NCBI RefSeq assembly: GCF_935825525.1
Contig: NZ_CAKXZT010000116.1
Span: 132,354 to 196,353 of the forward strand
Source: Mesorhizobium escarrei
GTDB taxonomy: Bacteria; Pseudomonadota; Alphaproteobacteria; Rhizobiales; Rhizobiaceae
Reading direction: 5' to 3'
DNA length: 64,000 nt
The notes beneath the pieces were generated by a model. It did not search any database and was not told the origin of the DNA. It worked only from the letters and a program-made list of their open reading frames with translations. How positions within the stretch are numbered: position 1 is the first letter of the stretch; each line of letters opens with the position of its first letter. This document shows, piece by piece, positions 29,180 to 38,468 of this stretch. The position numbers and the translations under genes are program-made.

Positions 29180-29400
29180 TCGAGCTCGAAGATTGAGCTC
29201 GCCCATAAAGTGCGCCCATCTGCGCCGGTCGATATCGATCGGGTGGGTTATGGAGCGCTTCAAGCGGAATGCCGCTTTTGTTGATGCCGCTGGAGCGGCA
29301 GCCTGGTCGAGCAATTCCCAGGCCGTGTACGCGTATGTAGGACAGCGAGTGACAATCACTCAGAGCCTTCGGCGGAATCACATCGAGCTGCTCGAGAAGC
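29180..29400 (-). pseudogene. Fragment of an IS66-family TnpC transposase
   Basis: On the minus strand the frame RRLLEQLDVIPPKAL ends near 29350, and the next frame reads IVTRCPTYAYTAWELLDQAA then APAASTKAAFRLKRS. Together they match the N-terminal part of IS66 transposases around the zinc-finger-like region (usual form LDVIPARLRVIVTRRPKYACRACE). A frameshift splits the match and the zinc-finger cysteines are lost. It belongs to a different IS66 from the one at 38-40.7 kb and directly adjoins the purF pseudogene. Confidence 0.65.
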
Positions 29401-29569
29401 CTACGCCCGTAAGTCTGCTTTCCAGCCCTTCTCGCCCGTCGCACAGGCAGGAAACCAGGACAGGTTTGGCTCTTCGCCCACCTTCGCTTTCCGGGCGGGC
29501 GGTGTATCGGGGTTCATACTGAACGCGAAGTCGCTCCAGCTGGCTAGCCAGAGTTATCATCCGCCTGCA

Positions 29570-30960
29570 GTTCGACAGGGCCGGACGTTGTCCGCCCTCT
29601 TGGTCGAGCAGGCGGGTCGGATACTCGGCAGTGAAGCAGGCGTCACAGAATTGAGGCTGTTTGTTCTCGCGGGCCGTTTCGCCGAGGGCTCGATAAAGCC
29701 CGTCGATCGACAGGAAGCCGAGCGAATCGACAGGGATAAATTTGGCCATTTCCTCGATCGACAGGCGCGACGCTAAAAGTTTTCGCCGTCTCGGGCGTGT
29801 CGACGCCGTAGAAGCATGAGGAGCGGGTCGGCGGCGAAGCGACGCGCATATGCACTTACTTCGCGCCGGCATCGCGCAGCAACTGCACAATCTTCTGGCG
29901 GGTTGTGCCTCGCACTACGGAATCGTCGACCAGCACGATGCGCTTATCCTCGATCATCCGCCGGTTGGCATTGTGCTTCAGCTTGACGTCCCTGTGGCGG
30001 ATGGAATCGGTCGGCTGGATGAATGTGCGGCCGACATAGTGGTTGCGGAATGATGCCGAGCTCGAAGGGCAAGCCGGCGGCTTGGGCGAAGCCGATCGCG
30101 GCCGGCGTGCCGCCGTGTCAGGCACAGGCACTACGATATCGGCATCGACCGGGTTCTCGACGGCGAGCTCAGCCCCATCTTCTTACGCGCTTCATAGACG
30201 TTGCGGCCCTCAACCGACGAATCCGGGCGAGAGAAATAGACATACTCAAAAATGCAGAACCGCGGTTTCTGCTTTTCGAACGGGAACAGGCTCTCCACTC
30301 CCTCAGCGGTGACGATGACCATCTCGCCAGGCTTCAGGTCTCGAACAAAGCGCGCACCGATGATGTCGAGCGCGCAGGTCTCTGAGGCGAGGATCCAGGC
30401 GCCGTCACGTTCGCCCAGTACCAGCGGCCGAATCCCGAGCGCGTTGCGGCAGCCGATCATTTTTGTGGAGGAGAGCGCTACCAATGAGAACGCGCCCTCC
30501 AGTTGGCGAACCGCATCTATGAAGCGCGAATTGACGTCCTTTCCGCTGCTGGTTGCGATGAGATGCAAGATCGTTTCGGTGTCCGAGGTCGACGAGAAGA
30601 TCGAACCCTGCTTCTGCAGCGTACGCTGCAGCGTCATCGCATTGGTGATGTTGCCTTGTCGGCGATGGCAAAGCCGCCGTCGGCTAACTCGGCGAAGAAG
30701 GGCTGTACGTTTCTCAGCCCGGGTCCGCCCGCGGTGGCGTAGCGGGTGTGGCCGATGGCGCGCGTGCCCTTCAGCCGGTCCAGGACCGGCTGCTTGGTAA
30801 AGGCGTCGCCGATTAGGCCGACATGACGTTCACGTGGAACTGCGTGCCGTCATAGGAGACGATGCCCGCCGCCTCCTGGCCCCGGTGCTGCAGGGCATGC
30901 AAGCCGAGGGTGACGACAGTGGCCGCATCCTGAGGCCCAAATATTCCGAGTATGCCGCAT
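29570..30960 (-). pseudogene. purF: Amidophosphoribosyltransferase pseudogene
   Basis: Nearly the whole PurF sequence can be followed on the minus strand through several frames. It begins with [20 protein letters not shown], including the Cys that is the catalytic nucleophile in the mature enzyme, then [21 protein letters not shown] shift leads to [16 protein letters not shown] and TRAIGHTRYATAGGPGLRN. The next frame carries NAMTLQRTLQKQGSIF through FCIFEYVYFSRPDSSVEGRN. A later frame has RTFIQPTDSIRHRDVKLKHN and VLVDDSVVRGTTRQ (PRPP site), and the last has EEMAKFIPVDSLGFLSIDG. At least four frameshifts make it non-functional. No other purine gene is near. It is probably a copy of the chromosomal gene captured on this replicon and left to decay. 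Confidence 0.9.
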
Positions 30961-31295
30961 TCATCATGAAAATGATCGTCGGCCTCCGCAGAGAAAAGTT
31001 ATCTGTCACAAACATTGGTCAAGATCACTATCGGAAGCACAAGATAAGGTAAGCTGTCGTCTTCGCCTGAATCGGACCATGAGGCCGCAGATGTTGGCTG
31101 CGAAGCACCCCTCAGCCGACAGATCCGGCCAAATGCGCCAGCCTTGCCGCATTGGAGGTCAGAGATGATTATCCGGCATCGGCGAGATCATATGTAAGTG
31201 GCTTGATACGGCTTTAAAGTCGAACGTAAGGGACGTGGTCCCGCGAAGCCGAAGTCATCGCGGGACCTATTCTTGCGTGATTGTGCCAGTGGTCG
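30961..31295. other. Short gene-free stretch
   Basis: The 335 bases between the purF remnant and the M20 gene carry no supported frame. No clear terminator hairpin was seen behind the M20 gene, which ends at 31296. Confidence 0.4.
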
Positions 31296-32441
31296 TTAGT
31301 AGGTAAGCATGATCTTTTGGTAGATATCGACCGCTTTGGCCAACTGATCAATCTCCACGTACTCGTTGGCAGTATGAGCCTGATCAATACTCCCAGGTCC
31401 AAGAATAATGCAGGGAATACCTCCCAACGAGAGCTGACTCGCATCCGTCCCATATGGAACTCCGCGGTGCTGGCCCGTTCCGGCAACTTCAGCACAGGCC
31501 TTTGCCGCCACTGCGGCGATTTTTGTGGCTTCCGCACTCGGGGGAGCTGGATCTTCCAGAGCGGGTAGCAGCGAGCGCACCTTGATCTTATCGGCACCCT
31601 GGCGCAGGCCTTCCAGGATGTTTTCTACCTCCTGAAGCGCGTCCGCCGGTCGCTCTCCCGGTATGAGCCGCCGGTCGATCCACACACGGCAGGATGGCGG
31701 AACCGTCGCCAATTCCGCACCCCCTTCGATGAGCGTGATCGTGAGGGTCGGGGGGCTGACCAGGGGGTGCACGCGTTGGGACAGAGTCTCATTAATCTTA
31801 TCTAGCGCCAAGATAACCTTGGCCATTCCTGTGATCGCGTTCACTCCGAGATGGGGCTTGGAGCTGTGAGCGGGCACACCCTCCACTTCAACCTGCCAGC
31901 GGACCGATCCTTTATGTGCAACGACAAGCTCCAAGTCAGTGGGCTCACCGACCACTGCGGCCTCGTAGGACACACCTGATTGAGCGATTTTTCGCGCTCC
32001 TTTCTTCCGGTATTCTTCGTCGACGCTTGCGCCTAGGACAATCGTGGCTCGTGGCTTACGTTCCCCTAGAGTGCTAAGAGCCATGAGCATTGCCGCGAGC
32101 GGGCCCTTATCGTCACAACTTCCTCGCCCATAAATCCGACCGTCCCTTTCGTCTGGCGAAAAAGGATCTGCCTCCCAATTATCAACCGGCACCGTGTCCA
32201 TGTGGGATATGAACAGGACACGCCTATCCGGCTCCTGCCCAGGAACCCAGGTGAAGAAGTTGGCGCGGCCGTCGGTTACTTCCTGATACTCAAATGGCAG
32301 ATTTCGTTCTCGGCAAAAGGCCTCGAGGAACTCAGCGACCTTTTGTTCACCGCTCCCCTTTGCCGACGCTGAAGGGTTGATGCTCTCAATTTTTATGAGT
32401 TGTTTGAGAATCTCTACCGTTTGTGTGCTGATAGATGACAT
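31296..32441 (-). CDS. M20 family peptidase (ArgE/DapE type)
   Basis: This 381-residue di-zinc deacylase or peptidase has a very strong ribosome site (AAAGGAGGAG) before the ATG at 32441. The motif set is complete: FISHMDTVPV with His80 and Asp82, GRGSCDDKGPLAAML with the bridging Asp, VDEEYRKKGARK with the Glu pair, and QAHTANEYVEID with the last His. The overall pattern is that of acetylornithine deacetylase and succinyl-diaminopimelate desuccinylase relatives, but the gene is outside any biosynthetic operon. It follows the class V aminotransferase gene after 31 bases on the same strand, so the two probably act together on an acylated amino compound. It differs strongly from the M20D enzyme at 10.9 kb. 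Confidence 0.82.
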   Translation of the reverse strand: MSSISTQTVEILKQLIKIESINPSASAKGSGEQKVAEFLEAFCRERNLPFEYQEVTDGRANFFTWVPGQEPDRRVLFISHMDTVPVDNWEADPFSPDERDGRIYGRGSCDDKGPLAAMLMALSTLGERKPRATIVLGASVDEEYRKKGARKIAQSGVSYEAAVVGEPTDLELVVAHKGSVRWQVEVEGVPAHSSKPHLGVNAITGMAKVILALDKINETLSQRVHPLVSPPTLTITLIEGGAELATVPPSCRVWIDRRLIPGERPADALQEVENILEGLRQGADKIKVRSLLPALEDPAPPSAEATKIAAVAAKACAEVAGTGQHRGVPYGTDASQLSLGGIPCIILGPGSIDQAHTANEYVEIDQLAKAVDIYQKIMLTY

Positions 32442-32472
32442 GAATACTCCTCCTTTAAAACGTAATTTGCAG

Positions 32473-33666
32473 CTATGCCAACCAACGCTTGGCCAGACCG
32501 ACAACTCGGTCAGCCTCGTCTGCTGTGTTGTATAGATGAAGCGAGAAGCGCAGCATTCCCCGGCGTACTGAGACAATCACCTGGTTTTTCAACAAATGCT
32601 CGCGCAGCGACTGAATGCGGCTATCGGCTTCGCGCGAACCAGGTGCTGGCTCTCCAAGAGCAACAATACTTCCGGTGTGATCCCCTGGTGCTCCGCCGCA
32701 GACTGGGAGTCCGAGATCTAGGAGGCCCGAAGCCAGTCGCCTTGCGACCGATGTGACGCTTTGTTCAATGGCCGGCGTGCCGATTTCCATCAGCTGTCCG
32801 ATGGATGCGTAGACCGCTATGACGCCCGGAAAATTGTAATGGCCAATTTCGAAACGGGGCGCGCCTGCGCGCAATTTTACCGAATTGAATATTGGAGCCG
32901 ACTCTGGTGCGTCGCCCAAATCGACACTAAAGCGGGCGAGGTAGGCAGGGCTTAGGCGATCGGCCCATTCCCGGCGGCAATACAGAAATCCCAACCCATA
33001 GAGGCCCATTAACCCCTTGTAAGATGATGCCACCAAACCGTCGACGCCAAGCTGAGTAACATCGGTGTGGAGTATGCCAACTGATTGGGAGGCATCGGCC
33101 AAAAGAAAGGCGCCCAGGCGCTTGCAAGCCTCGGCTATCGGCTCCATCACTGTCTTGAAGCCCGGGACCATTGTAACGGTCGACACTGTGACGATACGGG
33201 TACGAGAATCGGTCTGATCGACAATAGCGTCGCACGGGATTGCACCATTGTCAGTTTCTACCACCCGCAGCTCAATTCCGTGCTTGTCCCTGAGTTGCAG
33301 CCAAGGCAAGATGTTGTTTGCGTGCTCCAACTGGCGGCACAGGACAACATTGTCTCCCGGCTTCCAAGCAATCGCGTTTCCGATTATATTGATGCCTTCC
33401 GACGCGTTCTTCGTAACAGCGATTTCATCTGTTTCGGCGCCAACGAATTGAGCAAATCTGGAACGTGTTCGCTCGACCAGCTGCATCATTTCTTCTTCGT
33501 CATTCAGGCCATTCAGTCTATTGTCAAGATGCTGATCCATAGACGTGCGGGTGGTTCTGGATATGAGCCCCTGATTTGCAACATCCATGTAAATGGCGCT
33601 TTTAATGGCCGGAAACTCCTGCCGGAGGACGTCCAAAGTAAGAAAATGGCTTGTCATGCTCGTCAT
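32473..33666 (-). CDS. Class V PLP-dependent aminotransferase (NifS/isopenicillin-N-epimerase-like)
   Basis: This 397-residue fold-type I PLP enzyme has cofactor-binding segments KNASEGINIIGNAI, LADASQSVGILHTDV (Asp pairs with the pyridine ring) and VASSYKGLMGLYGLGFLY with the Schiff-base Lys. The sequence resembles epimerase- or lyase-like class V enzymes more than cysteine desulfurases, as the Cys-containing loop of IscS is not evident. It is the first gene of a two-gene minus-strand operon with the M20 peptidase and is divergent from an Lrp/AsnC regulator gene. Two ATGs seven codons apart at most could start the gene, and neither has a strong ribosome site. The reaction is unknown. Racemisation, epimerisation or beta-lyase chemistry on an amino acid are candidates. 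Confidence 0.75.
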   Translation of the reverse strand: MTSMTSHFLTLDVLRQEFPAIKSAIYMDVANQGLISRTTRTSMDQHLDNRLNGLNDEEEMMQLVERTRSRFAQFVGAETDEIAVTKNASEGINIIGNAIAWKPGDNVVLCRQLEHANNILPWLQLRDKHGIELRVVETDNGAIPCDAIVDQTDSRTRIVTVSTVTMVPGFKTVMEPIAEACKRLGAFLLADASQSVGILHTDVTQLGVDGLVASSYKGLMGLYGLGFLYCRREWADRLSPAYLARFSVDLGDAPESAPIFNSVKLRAGAPRFEIGHYNFPGVIAVYASIGQLMEIGTPAIEQSVTSVARRLASGLLDLGLPVCGGAPGDHTGSIVALGEPAPGSREADSRIQSLREHLLKNQVIVSVRRGMLRFSLHLYNTADEADRVVGLAKRWLA

Positions 33667-33946
33667 CAGATCCGTGTTCGTGGGTAAAGGCGCAAAACCT
33701 ACTCAGGACGCCCATTCTCTGCAGTTGTGAGCAACGAAAGTGCCTTGATTGAGAAGCCGTCGAGCTACCTTGCGGGCGACCGTACCATTCGGCCGAATTT
33801 ATAGGACAAGAGGTTCACACCGGGAGGCAAATGCGCTTCGCTGATTGGATCATTTTATGGCTTGATCATTGTGGAAATCAGGCTAATATCGTGGGGACTA
33901 AGCAGTTTTCCTGCGCATATGCGTTCTTTTTTGCAGTGATCGTGAA
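33667..33946. promoter_or_regulatory. Divergent promoter region between the class V aminotransferase and Lrp/AsnC genes
   Basis: These 280 bases separate two diverging genes. Lrp/AsnC regulators commonly control a divergently transcribed amino-acid gene from such a position, so operator sites are expected here. The right half is AT-rich compared with the surroundings. I could not identify an individual operator or promoter with confidence. Confidence 0.5.
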
Positions 33947-34408
33947 ATGGACCTGGATCGAGTTGACCGGAAGCTTCTCAACGCAGTGCAGCGCGACAAT
34001 CGTCTTACGACAGCCGAACTGGGCGAACTTGCGGGCCTTTCTGCGACCGCTTGTCAGCGGCGACTGAAGCGACTGCGCGATGGTGGTGTGATTGAGGCTG
34101 ACGTTGCCGTAGTCTCGCCACAAGCCGTGGGTCGTCCCATGCTCATGCTGGCGTCTATCAGTCTCGAGCGAGAGCGGGTAGATATCATCGATCGGTTCAA
34201 GCAAGCGGTCCGGCGCACGCCTGAGATCATGAGTGCGTACTATGTAACGGGTGAAGCCGATTTCGTTCTATTGATCTCTGTCCGAGACATGGCCGAGTAT
34301 GAGGCATTTACCCGCAGATTTTTTCATGAGTCTGATATCAAAGCAGTTAAGACGATGGTCGTAATGGATAGGATCAAGGCATCATTGGCTCTGCCTATTG
34401 AAGAATAA
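33947..34408 (+). CDS. Lrp/AsnC family transcriptional regulator
   Basis: This 153-residue DNA-binding protein has an N-terminal helix-turn-helix (LTTAELGELAGLSATACQRR, about 21-40) and a C-terminal RAM domain that binds an amino acid and drives oligomerisation (AYYVTGEADFVLLISVRDMA near 100). The size and both domains are typical. The start ATG lacks a strong ribosome site, as often in autoregulated regulators. It is encoded divergently from the aminotransferase/M20 operon and upstream of the MmgE/PrpD pair, either of which could be its target. AsnC-type DoeX controls ectoine genes in other bacteria, but I cannot link this one to DoeX from sequence. Confidence 0.88.
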   Translation: MDLDRVDRKLLNAVQRDNRLTTAELGELAGLSATACQRRLKRLRDGGVIEADVAVVSPQAVGRPMLMLASISLERERVDIIDRFKQAVRRTPEIMSAYYVTGEADFVLLISVRDMAEYEAFTRRFFHESDIKAVKTMVVMDRIKASLALPIEE

Positions 34409-34991
34409 CGGCAGTATGCGCTCGTGCGCGGCAGGGTAACGCAAGGTGAGGTTGAGACGTGTTCAGTGGCGCAGCCTTCTCCCGATTCGTGCACGGATCG
34501 TCAAGCGCGAGACAGGATCGTAGCCTATAGCGGATCTATCGCACTGTACCTATTGGGCTCAGATCAGATGTGAAAACACTGAGTGAGCACGAAACCTCAG
34601 ATGCAGCGGCAGCCCGACAAAATCATTGTGTTGGGGCGGCGCCTTTGGACGTGCCCTTTCGGCGAGGGTCGCATATTCCCAGTGTGTCGGTACTTGTGGT
34701 GCCGGAACGACAGCGGGTGACCGCCCGGGGAGTCGGGAATCTTCCACTTCCTTAATAGTCTGGCTTGCGCGCGAAACAGCAGAAAAACGCAGCTTTCCTG
34801 CTCGAAACAGGCATGATTTATGCAAAGCGCATCCTGGTCGGCCCTACATCTAAAACAGGGCTGACAGCTTCGGCTCTATTGTGCGGATCGGATCGACACG
34901 AGATCGGCTCTCGGTTGCCAGCGTCGAGGCCAGCCGATCGACCTACTCGCGCTCAAGGGGCTCTCGATTCAAATCGCTTGGAGGTATGGCA
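34409..34991. other. 580 bases without a recognised gene
   Basis: The stretch lies between the Lrp/AsnC gene and the first MmgE/PrpD gene and should contain the promoter of the latter. Short frames on both strands show no resemblance to known families. TTGGAGGT at about 34978-34985 is the ribosome site of the downstream gene. Confidence 0.4.
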
Positions 34992-36395
34992 ATGGATGTG
35001 ACAACGCAACTCATTAGACATGTTCTCAACTCCAAACTGGAGGCGATACCCGAGAAAGCGATAGAACGTGCCAAGCTCTCAATCCTTGACACGATCGCGT
35101 GCGCGATCGGCGGATCGAATGAGCCTATCGCCCGCTTCTCCCGCGACTTGGGTGCGTTGTCGGGCGGCAAGCCAGAATGTACGGTCTGGGTTTCCGGAGA
35201 GAAGCTCCCCGCCAGCTTGGCGGCCCTGGTTAATGCGACGACGGCCAGAGCCCTTGATTTTGATGAGACATATGAGCTCTGTATCAACGGTTGCCACGCA
35301 AGCGCCTATGATGTCCCGCCGGCCCTGGCACTCGCCGAACGCGACCCTTCCATCACTGGAAGTGAATTGCTCTCCGCAGTCGCGACCGCTATCGATTTGC
35401 ATGTGCGCCTTGCACGCAGCGTCACGACCAACGCTATAGAAACAGGACGCGACAATATGGTCGCGGTCTGGGGCGCAACTGCAGTCAGTGCCAAGTTGCT
35501 GAGGCTCGACGAAGAAAAAACCCGAAATGCGTTCGGAATCGCTTATGCGCACGCTGCTGGAGAATTGCAAATGTACGAAGAGGCTGCTCACACAGTCTCG
35601 CTGCAGCAGGGGTTGCGGGCACGTGCTGGACTGGAGTCAGCGCTATCAGCAATGGTAGGCTTCAACGGACCGCGGGATCCGTTCTTTGGGAGGTATGGCT
35701 TCTACAAGGCCTTCGAACCCGGCTACGATCTTAACTTGCTCATGGACAAACTCGGGAATGAGTATGTGAACGCGTCCATTAGCTTCAAGCCGTGGCCGGC
35801 CTGTAAATGCGTACATCCTGCGATCGACGGACTTCTTCAATTGCGGCAGAGGTACAATTTCACTGGCGAGGATATTGTCTCAATCGAGCTCGGATTGAAT
35901 CGTCTGGCTGAGGATTTTGTAGTCCAGCCGCGCGATCAAAAATGGGATCCGAAAGATCCGGTCGTAGCGCGTTTTAGCCTGCCTTACGCCACAGCTGTCG
36001 CGGCCCAGCGCGGTGAAGTTACAATTCGCGATTTCCTTCCCGTTGCGCTTGGGGATCGGGCCGTTCGCCGGATAATGGCGGTCATCAAAATCGAAGTCGA
36101 TCCAGAGATCGAACGTACGCACGGCCTCTATTCCAATTCGCCGGTAACGGTCAAAGTGACTCTCAGAGGCGGCGCGGAACATTTCATTCGTGTCGATAAG
36201 GCATTCGGACATCCAGAAAAACCGGCGTCAATAGCCGACGGCGTCCAGAAACTTAAGGCTTGTGCTGAAATGTCGATGATAAAATTCGCCGATAAGCAAC
36301 TTGGGTTGATTGGTGACTTCATCAACGACCTTGATAAGCAGCCCACGTTGGCGCCGCTTTTTGAGCTGCTCGTGGCACCTAGGTGTCCCGCGTAA
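34992..36395 (+). CDS. MmgE/PrpD family protein, copy 1
   Basis: This 467-residue protein of the MmgE/PrpD fold contains enzymes such as 2-methylcitrate dehydratase, cis-aconitate decarboxylase and iminodisuccinate epimerase. Typical segments are LDTIACAIGGSNEPI near 35, ARALDFDETYE with conserved Asp residues near 90, SFKPWPACKCVHPAIDGLL near 260 (conserved Lys, Cys and His) and a C-terminal GHPEKPAS. GGAGG seven bases before ATG 34992 decides against an ATG two codons earlier. A partial copy of this gene lies inverted at 4758-5525. The next gene, 40 bases on, belongs to the same family but is only distantly similar. The reaction is unknown; because an M20 enzyme and aspartate metabolism are nearby, an amino-dicarboxylate epimerase or lyase is possible. 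Confidence 0.8.
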   Translation: MDVTTQLIRHVLNSKLEAIPEKAIERAKLSILDTIACAIGGSNEPIARFSRDLGALSGGKPECTVWVSGEKLPASLAALVNATTARALDFDETYELCINGCHASAYDVPPALALAERDPSITGSELLSAVATAIDLHVRLARSVTTNAIETGRDNMVAVWGATAVSAKLLRLDEEKTRNAFGIAYAHAAGELQMYEEAAHTVSLQQGLRARAGLESALSAMVGFNGPRDPFFGRYGFYKAFEPGYDLNLLMDKLGNEYVNASISFKPWPACKCVHPAIDGLLQLRQRYNFTGEDIVSIELGLNRLAEDFVVQPRDQKWDPKDPVVARFSLPYATAVAAQRGEVTIRDFLPVALGDRAVRRIMAVIKIEVDPEIERTHGLYSNSPVTVKVTLRGGAEHFIRVDKAFGHPEKPASIADGVQKLKACAEMSMIKFADKQLGLIGDFINDLDKQPTLAPLFELLVAPRCPA

Positions 36396-36434
36396 ATCCG
36401 AGCGCAGAGAAGCTAATAAGCGGGGCAATTTTCT

Positions 36435-37829
36435 ATGAATTTAAGTGTTAACGGTGCTGGCTCGCTGGCGAAGGCTATGGGGATGTTCGTTAGCGCGCTA
36501 GAATTCAGCGCCTTGTCGCCAACCGACATAACTACTCTAAAATACGGGGTAATGGACTGTCTGGCCTGCGCGATTGCGGGTGCACCAGAGCCTGTAACGC
36601 GAATCCTACTCGACAGGATAGTGAATGCAGGCTCCGCGGGTGGGGGCGCGACCATCCTTGGCCATTCCGTTCAAAGTTCCCCGCTTGGTGCCGCTCTCGC
36701 CAATGGTGTGATGGCACACGCTTGCGATTTTGACGACGTCAGTGACCCGATGTGCGGGCATCCTACCGCGCCCGCACTCCCCGCGATTTTGGCGGCTGGG
36801 GAACTCGTCCAATGTTCAGGCCGAGACGTCCTTCTCGCTTATGCTGCTGCCATTGAAGTGATGACTAAGCTCGGTCGCATTGCTGGCTACGAGCTTTATC
36901 AGTCTGGTTGGCACGCCACCGCCGCACTCGGCGTATTTGGCGCTGCTGCTGGCGCCTCGAAAATACTTGGACTCAACGACGAACGTACAGCCACCGCCAT
37001 TGGAATTGCTGCTTCCCGTGTTGCCGGCATACGTTCGAACATCGGCACGATGGTAAAGCCCATGCATTGCGGTTTCGCAGCTAGGGATGGGTTAGAGGCG
37101 GCGCTCTTGGCTGCAGCAGGAGCGACCGCAAGTTTGGCTGCGCTAGACGGCTCAAACGGCTTTCTTGACACGTACGTGTCACAGCGTGAGCCTTCCGTCG
37201 ATGTGGGGTCACTCCTCGGCAATCCCTTCGATATCCGCGAGCCGGGAATCGTTTTCAAGAAGTATCCGTCCTGCCTCGATACTCATTCGGCGATCGATGC
37301 TATTCTCGAATTGCGCGATAGGCATGACATCCAACCCGAAGACGTCAAGCACATTCGATGCTTGCTTGCTCCAGGGGTTGGTGGTGACCTAGCGTACCAC
37401 GCCCCCGAAGCGCCCATGGAGGGCAAATTTAGCATGGAGTTTTGCTCCGCGGTCGCATTAGCCCGAGGGCGTGTATCTCTTGCCGAGTTTTCTCAAGAAG
37501 TAATTGATGACTCGGCTGTCCGACGGCTAATTGGCATTTCAAAGCTCGACTTCGATCCTGAACTTACTAATCGGGATCCGAGAAGCTTCTGCGCGGCTGC
37601 GCGGGTTGAAATCTCTCTTCAGGACGGGCGGGTGGTCCAGAAAACCGTACATCACATGCGCGGCCATCCGGAAAACCCCATGACGGAGTGGGAGTTTGTG
37701 TCCAAGTTCAAGGACTGCGCGAGTACCGTGCTGGGTCCCACTCAGACTGGCCGAGCGCTCGCGGCGATCGAGCAGTTGGAACAGTTATCCAATCTACGCC
37801 CACTCACATCAAGCCTCGTTACGGCGTGA
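36435..37829 (+). CDS. MmgE/PrpD family protein, copy 2
   Basis: This second member of the family has 464 residues and starts with a weak ribosome site 40 bases behind copy 1. Conserved parts include MDCLACAIAGAPEPV near 36, MAHACDFDDVSDPMCGHPT near 95 with Asp and His residues, VFKKYPSCLDTHSAIDAIL near 275 (matching the KPW-CKCVHPAIDGLL stretch of copy 1) and GHPENPM near the C-terminus. Similarity to copy 1 is limited to these motifs, so this is not a recent duplication. Two unlike MmgE/PrpD genes in tandem suggest either two consecutive steps or a hetero-oligomer. It is followed by the IS66 element. Confidence 0.8.
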   Translation: MNLSVNGAGSLAKAMGMFVSALEFSALSPTDITTLKYGVMDCLACAIAGAPEPVTRILLDRIVNAGSAGGGATILGHSVQSSPLGAALANGVMAHACDFDDVSDPMCGHPTAPALPAILAAGELVQCSGRDVLLAYAAAIEVMTKLGRIAGYELYQSGWHATAALGVFGAAAGASKILGLNDERTATAIGIAASRVAGIRSNIGTMVKPMHCGFAARDGLEAALLAAAGATASLAALDGSNGFLDTYVSQREPSVDVGSLLGNPFDIREPGIVFKKYPSCLDTHSAIDAILELRDRHDIQPEDVKHIRCLLAPGVGGDLAYHAPEAPMEGKFSMEFCSAVALARGRVSLAEFSQEVIDDSAVRRLIGISKLDFDPELTNRDPRSFCAAARVEISLQDGRVVQKTVHHMRGHPENPMTEWEFVSKFKDCASTVLGPTQTGRALAAIEQLEQLSNLRPLTSSLVTA

Positions 37830-38045
37830 AGGCATTACTTGTCAGCGCGAATCGGACGGACTTTCTTAGTTGTGGAGCCTCAACAGGTTGTCGCGGCAAA
37901 CAGCAAGTCTGCTGACAGTAGGTTTGGATTTTAGGCTGCAATGACGTCGATGCAAGTTGGGTCGATGCAGCCAATTTCGCAGCTCGTTGGCTCGAGATTC
38001 CCCACGGTGACGGCCGCCTTGCTGAGGTAGGGTGAAGGCTGCAAG

Positions 38046-38065
38046 TCCTAGTGCAAGCACTAGGA
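38046..38065. promoter_or_regulatory. Perfect 9-bp inverted repeat upstream of IS66 tnpA
   Basis: TCCTAGTGC-AA-GCACTAGGA is a perfect palindrome with nine-base arms and a two-base centre. It ends eight bases before the GTG start of tnpA, in the position of the ribosome site. In RNA it could form a hairpin that hides the start; as DNA it could be an operator. I have no evidence which applies. Confidence 0.6.
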
Positions 38066-38073
38066 GTAGCCCT

Positions 38074-38468
38074 GTGACGAAGCATCAGATTGAAGTGATC
38101 ACGTCGGTCGAGCGGCGCCGGCGCTGGTCTCGGGAGGAGAAGGAGCGGCTGGTCGCGGCGACGTTTGAGGCTGGGTCAGTGTTTCCGAGATCGCTCGATC
38201 GGCCGGGATTCATGGGAGCCAGCTTTTCCGGTGGCGCAAGGAGCTCTGTCAGATCTCTGCGCCGTCAGTGCCACAGCTCGTTGCAGTGGAGGTCGTCGAG
38301 GCGCGGCCGGCGCCGCAGCCGCCTGCGCAGCAACCACCGATATCGCGACAGCGCAAGAAGAGCAGCACGGTGACGATCGAGCTTGGCGGCGCCCGTCGGC
38401 TGCGGATTGAGAGTGATATCGATACCGAAGCGCTCGGCCGGATCCTGGATGTGCTGGAGCGGCGATGA
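38074..38468 (+). pseudogene. tnpA: IS66 TnpA (Orf1), frameshifted
   Basis: Starting at GTG 38074 the frame reads VTKHQIEVITSVERRRRWSR and EEKERLVAATFEAGS, the DNA-binding start of IS66 Orf1 proteins, then shifts near 38175. The other frame resumes with PQLVAVEVVEARPAP and ends in IESDIDTEALGRILDVLERR, the normal C-terminus. The helix-turn-helix region between them is scrambled by the frame changes. The stop overlaps the tnpB start by four bases, as in intact elements. Confidence 0.8.
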
